64,000 nucleotides of DNA from Chaunax sp. Z400 (Eukaryota; Chordata; Actinopteri; Lophiiformes; Chaunacidae), in NCBI GenBank assembly GCA_037577475.1, contig CM075203.1:3861501-3925500 (forward strand), given 5' to 3'. The first letter of the stretch is position 1, and every line of letters starts with the position of its first letter. This document shows, piece after piece, positions 34,703 to 46,762 of this stretch. A program made the position numbers and the translations under genes. The notes beneath the pieces are model-generated. The model saw nothing but the letters and a program-made list of their open reading frames with translations, did no database searches and was not told the origin of the DNA.

Positions 34703-37700
34703 ATGAATGTAAACCAGCACACTCCAATGGCCTCTCCTTATGGCCCGCCCCACCCTGGCTATGGCCAGCCTGGCTACGCACCCCTGGATGGGGGATACCC
34801 CACACCTTATGCACCCTACAACGGCCCTGCTACAGCCTACCAGCCCGGAGCTCCACCACAAGGTAAGTCGCTTCTTCTGAACAAGTTTGCAGATCAGTGT
34901 GTTGAGAGAAAGTGCAGTGATGCTCTTCAAATGCTCATAGAGCTATAACCTTGTAGTGTCCTTCTACCTGCTTCCTGCTGTGTATCTTGTATGTATGAGA
35001 ACAGCTTGGAGCCTGTGCACACTAACTAGAATGTAGACTGCCTTCTCATTTCTTCATGTTGCTTCACCCATTTCTCTCCATCTCTGTATTTGCCATCTTT
35101 CTCTCTTTTCTTGTATTTCAGGTTATTCTCCTTTCCCAAGCTTTCCCTCTAAGCCTGTGACTGCCAACCCAGTCTCTGACCTTTCCTCTCCTCTTGACTT
35201 AGGTAATTGCCTCATCTTTTCTTGCTAATTTCATACTCAACATGTTGTGCAATCACCAAATTCTCCCTGTGCTTACATGCATTATTCCTGCTGCCATTAC
35301 CTTTGCCAATGTACAAAAGAAGAAGACCTTCTCAATCCAACACCTGTGACTTTCAAGCTTAGCATCCAACCAGTTACTTACCTTTTTATTACAGAAGTTT
35401 TTTTATCACCTAGAAATGCAAACTAATTTTTATATTGTTCAAGGTCGATGTTTCAAATTAAATCTCTGCATCCACTCGTCATTTATTTTGTATTTGTTCA
35501 CATTGTATCTGTACACATATAAGGTAGAGTGGCTTATTGTGCTTTTTTCTGAGTGTGGACATTTATCATCCTTTTTTTCTAAATGTGGACATGACTTTTT
35601 ATTAACAAGACTCATAGTTTCTACAGTTTTTCAGCACTGCTATTTTATATCTGTAAAACTGGCTACATTTTACTTACAGCTTCCCATTAATCGTCTTATA
35701 CCTCGTGTTTATTTACATCTTCAATCACAATGTATCTGCCGTAAATTTAAATGACCCTCTTAGAGCACAAACTTTGTTTGCCTGTTTTCAGTATGTAGTC
35801 TGTATTTTTAACCCCAGAGGTAAAATCAGGGAAGGTTGGTTGGTTCTAAAAATGTTCTTAGGTACCACAGTGGCCAGTAGCCATGTTTAGACTGCTGCTC
35901 TAATCTCATCACATTAGAAAGATTGACATTGGAATGAATTCAGGATTATTTGTCACAGCAGTGAATACACTTTTTGCAGGTGTGTTTCTAATCTTGTTCC
36001 TGCATTTCAGGTCCTGCAAGGGTCCCCCCTGCATCTGGAGCACCGCCAGTCACAGCGCCTCAAGCATATAATGAGTACACTCACAGTCATGGAGACATGC
36101 AGAATGGACCCCCAGTTATGACACAGGCACCACCCAGGTAATCACATGTTGATCGATCCGTGAGAAGTGTATTTTGGCCTTGGATTTCATTTTTAAAAAT
36201 GCATTTTTTTAAAGCAACATGTACACTCATCTCAAATTTTATTTTTACTTATTTAACATTTTTGCAGAATCTCTAAAAAATTCTGTTCCTACTTGAGGTG
36301 TGTTCACTTGTAGCAGGTTATTCAAATTCAGCAGCCTTCCCCTCATATGTTCAGCTCATTTAAGCGAGTGACAGAATCCATTTCACACAAAAATAACTGT
36401 ACTGAGGCTGTCTGAAAGCTTAGGACTTGGTGCTCCTCCAACAGGACTGTCATATGGTCCATTAGAAATGAAAGTGGAATTGTAATAGACAGCAGTTGAT
36501 GGTGCTTTAAAAACCTAAATATAAAATAAATGTGAAGAACGCTGGACTTCCAGTTGCTGCAGTGTGTGCTGGTATTGAACACAAGATAAGAGCAGACCAG
36601 TCTATCATTCTAGGATAATCAGGGGTTATTCTAGAAAAAGTGAATATGAGGGTGTGAGAGAGCAAAGCGCTCCCTCAGGTAGCCTCAGATTCCTCCATTT
36701 TTCTTCAGTGAAAATGGTTATCCCAGCTAGCTGGATGACTGTGTTTGGGATGTTATCATACAGCCATGTCTCTGTGAAAATCAGCATGCAGCAGTCCCAC
36801 TTACAGACTGGGAGGTTAGCTGGAATCTGAATGGTCCAGTTTGTTGTCCCGAGAGCGGACGATGGCTAGCAAGAGAGATGGTAGTTCATGAGAGGACTCC
36901 TGACAGCATGCCCCATTTCCTCCTTCCTCCTGCTCACAACGCCTCATCTCCTGGGCAGCTGTGGCAGGTAGTGCCGTATTATAATTATAATTATAATTAG
37001 ACTATAATTATATTGTTTTTATGAACAGACCTATTGTTTACTGGTAGTAGCCAGTTTATAAAAACCCCTGATAATATTAAACCTACTGGAAGTGCTGCAG
37101 CAAACTCTGATATGAGGATGAACAAATTTATCAACGGTCTAAAAGATTTTCTTCTTCCAAATGCATTGTTTTTAGTTGAAGCCCCAAGCTAGCAGGTGGT
37201 TCAATAAGAATATCATTTTTATCCATGCATGCATTCAGCAGGTCTCCCTCCACCCTCAGCAGTATTTTTGGAACCATGGCTTTCTTATTTTATCTGTGAT
37301 TAGCATAGAAGCTGCTGTGTCAGTCGGTTCTGACTATTTTGGTGTGGATGTGTGTTGAAGCAGACTGGTGACACTTTTAGAGGAGAGACAGACTGAGAGG
37401 AGCCTCCACTCACAGCGTGGACATGTCTCAATTTTACAGTTATTCAAATGTTCAGCTGTGGAAATGACCTTTGTTAGACATCCAAAGGATGCTTAATGTT
37501 TCTTTCACTTATTGTTCAACTTTGGATGGATGGTACTGATGATGATGATCTCTATCCATTCAGCGGTTCTGCTGCTACTTCCCCCTACATGAAGTCTTTT
37601 TCCTGCACATTTGTTTATGTAAAAAGACGATCAGCCATAAACTCGGTTTCTCATATGCATGGCCAAGAAAACCGGGGAAGGTTTCTTGTTTACAGAAAGG

Positions 37701-40700
37701 TTAACTTAATTTAGAAAGACGACTATAACCTGGTGACTTGAGTACATGTAGTTATACTGAGAGATTTGTATGATTCCAGGCCTCCAGTGTCTCAGCCATA
37801 CAGCCAGGGAGCCATGAACATATCAGGGCCGCCACATTCTTCCTACCCCCAACACTACGGGCTCCCACCAACAATGCAGCAGGTCACGAACCAGATGACT
37901 GGGATGCAGATCACCTCTGGGCCGCCAACCCCTGCCGGGCCAGGATATGGTAAATTTGTGTGGATTTATACTTGGGGCAAATGTAATTTAGTATATTAAG
38001 TATGTGAATGTGATGTAGGCGTATCTGAAAGGCTTCATGTATCGTAGATTTTAATTCACCTGTAAATAATAACGCAGTCTGTTATTCTCTCCTCAGCTCC
38101 GCCTCACACCTCACAGCTGCCTGTTAGTACCTCCTACTCGACTGCAGCTCCGCCCACCTACACCCACGCTCCTCCTCTTACATCCTCTGCAATGACCCAG
38201 CCACCACCTCCCAGTGGCCCTGCTGCTTCTCAGCAATACTATGGAGGCCCGCCGCCTCCTTCTCAACAGCCATTCAGCTCCTCTCTTTCCCATACTACCT
38301 CTCAACAGCAGTTCACCTCTCCTGCACCGCCGCCTCTCTCCTCCCAGCAAACCTTTCCTCCCTCCTCCTACTCAGGTCCTGTGCTTCCACCAAGCCAAGC
38401 TCCTGCTCCCCCAGTGTCCCAGCCACAGCAGGTCTTCCCTGCAGCCCAGCCCCCCTTCTCCTCAGCACCTCCACCTGTCAGCCAGCCTACCTTTGTGTCT
38501 GGCAGGCCTCCACCTACCCAGGGCTCCTTCCCACCAAGAGCACCCCCTCCTTCCTCTCAAGCAGGGTCTTTTCCTCCTCCTTCTGCTCCTCCAACCTCTG
38601 TTTCTTCTGGCCAGTATCCAGGCCCTATGCCACCCCAACAGCAGCCCCCTCCATCCCAGCCATCACCCTACCACACAGGTCCTCCTCCTCCCAGTGCTCA
38701 GATGCCCCCCACCTCCATGGCCCAGAGCAACCACCTGCCTCCAAGACCACAAGGCCCACCAGGCCCACCAGGGCCCCCTGGGCCCCTGCAGCAGCAGCCT
38801 CCACCTCAGCCCGGCATGCAGGGAGGATATCCTCCTCAGCAGAATGGTGAGATGGTGGCCTCTAGGTAGAACCTACATCGATTTCAGTTGTTTTCTCCAT
38901 CACTAAGGTATTTTCTTGTTCTGTTCAGGTGCGTTTGGGCAGATGAGGGGGCCCCAGCCTGGATACGTAGGCCCTTATCCTGGGCAACAAAACTACGGAG
39001 CCCCTGCACCAGCACCGGCTCCTGCTCCTCCTTCACAGAAAAGACTGGACCCAGATGCCATTCCTAGCCCGGTGAGCAGACACACACACACAAAGTTTAG
39101 TTTACGACACAACACCCATACTGATTGTTGATTTTTCTGTTGTCTGTCTACTTTTTAGTAGTTGTAGTATCATATTAACCAGTTCTGTCATCAAAATTAA
39201 TGTAATGAAATGTATAACAAATTTGACACAATTCCTTATTTTTCTGAATATCATTATATTACAATCAGTCAATTGACTTAAATATGTACTCCAATAAGAA
39301 TCCAAGTATCTATTACTGGCTAATCTTTGTTCTCTCTTACGTGGTGGGGGAGTTTTTCATTGCTTGTTAATGTTGTCTATTGAATGTATTGTGATGATGC
39401 TTGTTTTAATCCCGACTTCTGGGCTAGATCTCGCTTAGAAATAAATAATTTAAATCTAAATGGTGCTTTTAGCTCTTCAAATTCGGAAAAAATATATAAA
39501 CAGTCATTTGTTTAATCAACCTGGAACATCACATTTACCACGGGATCATAGTTTATATTATAATACCGTATGACAAATAATAGAGCAGCATTTCCACTTT
39601 GTAACCTTCTGTTAGCATTCACAGCTATTTAGCATGTGTACCAGACTACTGGTTAATTGTCTATATCTGCTTGCACTTGTAATAATAATCTGCAGTACCA
39701 CTAATCTGTAATCAATAATACTGATCCGTTTCTGTCTGAATAACAACAATGCTGCCTGTAAATCAGCATAGGCTTGTTGAGTTTTCTCTTCTCACAATCC
39801 TTTTTATATTTTTTCACTCTTTGTATTCATTTATTTTGTCCTGTTTTGCACAATTTGCTGGACAAACTTTTGAATGCAAAGCAACCGTCTGACATGCCGG
39901 CTGTGCAGAAATCAAGACATAGAATAGATCCAGACGCTATCCCCAGCCCAGTAAGTTTCCTGTGTGCCTCCCTTTTCCTCTGCTTTCATCGTGTCCTCTC
40001 AGCACGCTTGCACTAACTCTCAGCCTCCACCTCCTCTTTTTTTCCTTCTGATCCCTCAAAGTCAGCAATAGTTGTAATATGGAAGATGGGTCCTGGTTGG
40101 AAATAGGAAATCCTAGACTTATGGATTGGTCATCCCTGCTGTTTACTCTGTTCCAACAGAATCTCTCATATCTAATAGCGCTGAAATATACCGTACACTG
40201 ACATTTTGCATCCGTGATACATTTTGGCATTTTTGTATTTGATATATTCCAGCAGAAATGCTGAATATGATCAGTCCAAAGAAAACACCAGTGTTTAAAG
40301 GAATGGTTGTAGATTTGTATTAAAAAAAATTAAAAAAATTATTTGATTTCTGGCCATTAGAAAAGGCAGAAACATGGTTCACGCAGACGCTTCAAGCTAT
40401 GCAAGATCGATTTTTCACATCGTTGCATTCTGGTGTGCGTCACATGAAAACTGTAACGCAATAAAAGCACAAGCTGCAGTCCGAGCGTTGCAGACTGCGG
40501 TTGCGGATTAAACTTCCACTCAAAACAACCATGGCTGACCAGTCATACCTGAATATGTCCTACTCTTAATGCATAGGCATATCTTAAGGCATATCTATGA
40601 GTCTTTGTCACGTCTTTTCATCTCTCCTCATCTAGTTGTTTTGAGCAGTGGGTACATCAGATGATTTTTTTTTTTTTTTACTACTGTGGTCATGGGAACA

Positions 40701-43700
40701 GTCTGATTAGCTCTGTATCATGATCATCCCCTTGAGGACTGACGTTTCTTACCTCCACTGGTGTTGAACAGCATGTCGAGTTTATGCACTGGTGTTGAAC
40801 AGCATGTTGAGTTTATGCACTGGTGTTGATGCCTTCCATTGTAATTTTCATCCATGCACTTATGTGGACCATGCTTCTGCCCTAAAATACACAAAATTAA
40901 CTTAGCATAAAGACTGGAAACAGCTGGCCTGGCTCTGTGAAAAGGTTAAAAACAAACCAGCATCTCTAACTAACAGATGTAGCTTGTTTGTGTAACTAGC
41001 AGAAGAAGCTAAGTGTAAAAACAGACAAATCAGCAGGGGGTTGTGTATCGGATTATTTCTTAACAATCTCTCTGCTAGTTTCCTTCAACTCTCAACAAGA
41101 ATGTGAGTAAGCATATTTCCCAAAAGGTTTAATCATTTCTTTAAGAACCATACTTGTTTCTTAGAGACTGTTCTGAGGATTTATTTTAAATAAGTCATAT
41201 TATTGAGTCCTTTCTCATAATACTAATAATTGCAAAGATCTTTCCCTAACATATATCTCCATTTAAAGCAATAAAGGAAATGTTTATCTGTTTTCCCCTC
41301 CATTTTCCATCATATGCAATGGATAATATGAGTCATGTCAGCTGTCAATGCTGCCTCTCCCCCACATCATAGTTCCTGTCAGGACTTTGAGGCAGCACAT
41401 CTCAGTCATCGAGCTCAGACACCCACCCCTTCAAAACTTCCTCTCTGTGCCCTGCATGCTAGCCTTCAGTATTTCGACTTGTCCATAATTCCTTGTATTA
41501 ATGGCCTGCCTTCATAAACCCTGTCCTTTTTTTTTCTAGGGGATGTCATTTAGTTTTGTTTTAACTCCGTTTATCATGTTTGTGAATCTTCACAAAGTAC
41601 CTCAGCATGAAGTTGTACCATTAGTCACCTGGCTTGACTGTGACATTTTTATCCACAGATGTTGGTGGGTTTCCAGTGTGTTTGTTAAATAGCTGCAGGT
41701 GTGTGTTTGTGTACGTTGTGTCAAAGTCGTCTCCTGCATGGGTGTTAAACATTCATCTCAGAGACTTTCTCAGATCCGGAGGCCATCTTTCATGTGTGTA
41801 TTTATGCTGTAAACATGTATGAAAGTGAAATATTTGTCCCTCTCTCCCCTTTTTAGATCCAGGTAATAGAGGATGACAAGGCTAAGACCACCGAGCCATT
41901 CACCACAGGGGTCAGAGGTCAGGCCCCACCGCTGGTAACCACCAACTTCCAGGTCAGAGACCAAGGTAGGTTCTATGTCCTATGAACACATTCACATCTG
42001 AGACAGGTATGGAGACCATGTAGTGATTGTGATATTAATATAGAGTGTGTGTGTTTGTCAGGGAATGCCAGTCCCAGGTTTATCCGCTGCACAGCCTACA
42101 ATATACCCTGCACAGCCGATATGGCCAAGCAGTCCCAGGTGCCATTGGCCGCCGTCATCAAGCCCCTCGCCACGCTGCCACCAGACGAGGTGAGTAATGC
42201 CCCCTCCTCTTTCCTCTGTCTCTCCTGGATTGCTTATGTAGACGGAGCTCTTTTTCTGGTCTACAGCTCTTATCTATAGATCAGAAAAAGATAAGCATCC
42301 AATTAGAGATGAACTGTGTTAATTTGAAAGATTAATTTTAAACTCATGCTAGATGCAGCAGCACTGGGTTTTCTAAACCAGGTAACAGGAGCGCAGCATG
42401 CCATACATTAAGCTATTACACCACATGTAGTCTTCCTTAAAACAGTCTTTGTTCTGTAAGCATATCAAAGTTATGCCAGTAAACTATATGTCTGTCCATT
42501 TAAAGATATCAAAATCGTGACAAATAGCCTTAAACATTTTGATGCCCCTGATTTTTGATGAACAATTTGATGCCCTTCTTCATGTAAAACAGTAAACTGA
42601 ATATCTTTGGGCTTTGGACTGGTGGTCAAATAATAATAAAAACTATTCGAATATGTCCTGCTAGGCTGTGGTAAATTACCTCCGCTCTGCTGATAACCCT
42701 GACAGAGGCCATGGGTTCTGTTGATACTGAGCTTCAGGTGTTTGTTATCACACCATGGAACTAAGCTCTCTGTCAATCACTACATATATTATATTATTCC
42801 ACCAATTGGCAGAATAATCCATAGCTTCAACCCCACAAGTTTTATCGATTTGTTTTTGCTAAAAAACTTTTTGCTTTTCACTCGTCATCTTTATCTTTAC
42901 ACAGTGCAAATATATCTATTATCTGATCTTTTCATTACTTCTGGACAATTTTCATCCACAGCCTGATTTGAAAAAAAGATTAGTTCTCGGGGCAATGCCT
43001 GAAATGTAGTTATCACAGGATGCCTGTGATGTCAGAGGGATAATCTGTCTCAAAATTACATCATTTTGGCAGGAAAAACGGCTTTATATAAAAGAAGGTG
43101 CATTTAATGCTATGGGAGGTTCACACATTACATCCTGTTTCAGTAAATGTGTTCAAATTAGGTCTATAGATGAGCTCTCAAAGCTAAATTGTGTGAATTA
43201 ACTTACTTCTTTCATTGCATCTCTTGTCAGAGCCCTCCGTACCTGGTGGACCACGGTGAGGGTGGTCCAATCCGCTGCAACCGTTGCAAGGCCTACATGT
43301 GTCCCTACATGCAGTTCATAGAGGGAGGTCGCCGCTTCCAGTGCGGGTTTTGCAGCTGCGTCACAGAGGGTAAGTTTGCATTTGCGTATCATGTATCTAA
43401 ACCTGTTTTTCTAAACTCACTGTACCGATGTCCTATTTTTTTTCTATAGTGCCTCCACATTACTTCCAGCATCTGGACCACACTGGTAAGAGGGTGGACT
43501 GCTATGACAGACCAGAACTTTCACTGGGTAGCTACGAATTCCTGGCCACTGTCGACTACTGTAAAGTAAGTCCTGGGATCAGAAGGGTTCGTTTCTGCTT
43601 ATTGGACTAATTGATTCACGGAATTGTAACAGTCCCTTTAGAGACCAAAGCAGATCTTTTACCTATGAGTCTCAGGGATCTGCAGCAGTAATCGTCTGGG

Positions 43701-46362
43701 GTAGCAGCTTGTTTCATTACTTTTAGTACAGATCAGAATAATGTTGTAGAACTTGTCTGTGTGGTAAACTATTATTTACACACTATTTCTTACATAGTGT
43801 TTGCTTCCTCCTAACAGAACAACAAGCTTCCTCAGCCTCCAGCCTTCATCTTCTTCATCGATGTGTCCTACAACGCTGTGAAGAGCGGCATGGTCAGCAT
43901 CGTCTGCCAGGAGCTCAAGACCCTTCTAGACCATCTGCCCAGGTAATCAAACACAGAAACACAGAAGGGGGAGGAGACAGGAGGAAAGGAAAAGAAAAGA
44001 GGTGAAAAGGAAACAACGAAGGAGAGACTAAACATGAGGTAGACGAGGAAAACGTTGGGAAGGATGGGATAAAAATGTAGATTTTCTCCTGTTTTTACAT
44101 TCAGGGAGAACCCAGAAATGGACTCTGTGGTGCAGGTGGGTTTTGTCACCTACAACAAGGTTTTGCACTTCTACAACGTCAAGTCGAGCCTGGCCCAGCC
44201 CCAGATGTTGGTGGTGTCGGATGTCTCAGACATGTTTTTACCGCTGCTCGATGGTTTCCTGGTTGATGTCAATGAGAGCCGGCTAGTTATCGAGAGGTAT
44301 GAGATCAGACACTCGCGTAAATACATGAGGTATTTATTTCTGTGTGTGGACAGAAGGTTGGTTCAACGATGCTCTGTCTGCATTTTCCAGTTTGCTGGAC
44401 CAGATCCCACAGATGTTTGCAGACACCAGGGAGACGGAGACTGTCTTTGGACCCGTCATCCAGGCAGGACTGGAGGCATTGAAGGTAAACACACTCTGCT
44501 CAGGTCTCTGAAGTCTGGGCACAGAATATAAACCTGTCACCTGAGGTGTTTTTGGAATTTACTTGGATATAGTAGGTATCCATCATGAAGAGTCACCATT
44601 CTGGAACTCAAAATGTGAAGGAGTGACTCACACGTGGGACGACTCAGCTGTATGCTGGCCTTAAAACATGACACACGACACTGAAGTCTGTGCAGAGCCG
44701 CTGGCGTTGCTGATGACTCGTATGTTGCTGTGTGTCACCTTTTCAGGCTGCAGACTGTGCAGGGAAGCTGTTTGTGTTTCACACCTCTCTGCCCATCGCA
44801 GAGGCTCCTGGAAAACTAAAGAACAGAGAAGACAAGAAGCTTATTGGGACAGATAAGGAGAAGGTAAACACCAGAGTAGCAAGTTGTCCACTGTTGTAAA
44901 CTCAAATGTGTCGTTACAAAGGGGTTTTTAAGTGTGTGTGTCAGTGTGGCAGCCTAATATGTATTTCTCCTGTCGTCTTCAGTCCCTATTTCAGCCCCAG
45001 GTGAGTTTCTACAACACCCTGGCTAAGGAGTGTGTAGCCCAGGGCTGTTGTGTGGATCTCTTCCTGTTCCCCAACCAGTATGTGGACGTTGCCACATTAG
45101 GTGTGGTTCCTGTCTCCACTGGAGGTTCTGTCTACAAATACACCTACTTCCAGGTGAGAGAAAATCACTCTCCTCCTCTTTCAGTCTCATTCTGAAGCCG
45201 AGTCAGGTTTCATGATGTACTGTAGCCTCAACAATGCTGCAATTTCTCCTCAGTGGTTTTTGCTCTGATGACATTTTGATGAAATACCAACCAGATCCTT
45301 TACCACTGTGTGATGTGTAACGTTTGGCCGTGTCTTTTCTGTATCGCAGGCTCAGTTGGACAAGGAGCGATTCCTGAACGACCTCAGGCGAGACGTTCAG
45401 AAGCCAGTAGGGTTTGATGCCGTCATGAGGGTGCGAACCAGCACAGGTGAGGTTTCTCCACTTAAAAAAAGAATTAGATGAGGCTCAGATCTAATGGACA
45501 ACTTGACTTTATAATCCCTCTTCTTCTGTCACCTCAGGTATCCGAGCTACAGACTTCTTTGGTTCCTTCTTCATGAGTAACACCACAGATGTGGAGCTAG
45601 CAGGCCTGGACTGTGACAAGGCCGTCACTGTCGAGTTCAAGCACGATGACAAGCTCAGTGAGGAGTCGGGGGCCTTAATGCAGGTGTGCACAAAGAAATC
45701 CTTTAAAGGGACAGTTCACCCTAAAATTAAAAAGTCATATTTTTCCTCTTGCTTGTTGTGCTATTTATCCATATAGATTTTTCTTTTGAGATGCTCACTT
45801 GTGCACAGTGACACAGAATGCTCACAACAAGGTCTATGGATTATCTTGAGTAACTGGGTCCAGATTTCTGTAAAGAGACATTGCTACTGAGTTTTGTGCC
45901 ATCTTTTCATGATATATGAGAGAAGGCAGGCATCTCTACAGCTGATACCTCCAAAACGCATAATGTCGATGGATAAATAGCTCTACAGGTCAGAGGAAAA
46001 TATGTATGTTTGGGAGAACTTTGCCTTTTAGGAAGGGAGCACATTTTATTTATAGCCTGAAAAGAAATTTTAAGATATTCTTTGTTTTTATTACTTCCAA
46101 ACCAGTGTCAAGAGTCTGCTGCTGCATTTGGTATCTTACAAGTTGCTACAGTTGATTGCACCCCCCTAATCTGGCTTCTCTGATATCAATTAAATTAGTT
46201 ATCTATCGAGTTTTTAATCACGCTCATTAATCAGTTCTGTTAGAGATCTATAATGACAATTAGCAACGATCTGGAGGACCAGTGATTTTGTGTTGCTGTT
46301 TTAAAGCAGAGACATGATTGAAAAATCACACAAATACACTGAGCGATTGATTTTCTAAATAT

Positions 46363-46406
<44 letters not shown>

Positions 46407-46694
46407 TGAACATATGTTAGAAATGCACATTGTGTTTTTGTTTCCCCGCAGTGCGCCGTGCTGTACACCAGCTGCAGCGGCCAAAGGCGTCTCCGCATCC
46501 ACAACATGGCGGTCAACTGCTGCTCTCAGCTGGCTGACCTCTACCGCAACTGTGAGACCGACACAATCATCAACTTCTTCTCCAAATATGGTGAGTGCCT
46601 CGTGTGCAGCAGAATCTTATTCATATTGGTTAAGTGTTGGGCTGGAGGAGAGCGTACAATAGAGGCTACATGTAAGTCTGCTGCTGTTGTTGAT

Positions 46695-46762
<68 letters not shown>

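Noticed and set aside
38214..38906. 230-codon open frame overlapping a sec24c exon
   Set aside because: It is the +1 shadow of the proline-rich exon. The conserved SEC24C reading frame uses the other phase and joins both neighbours correctly.
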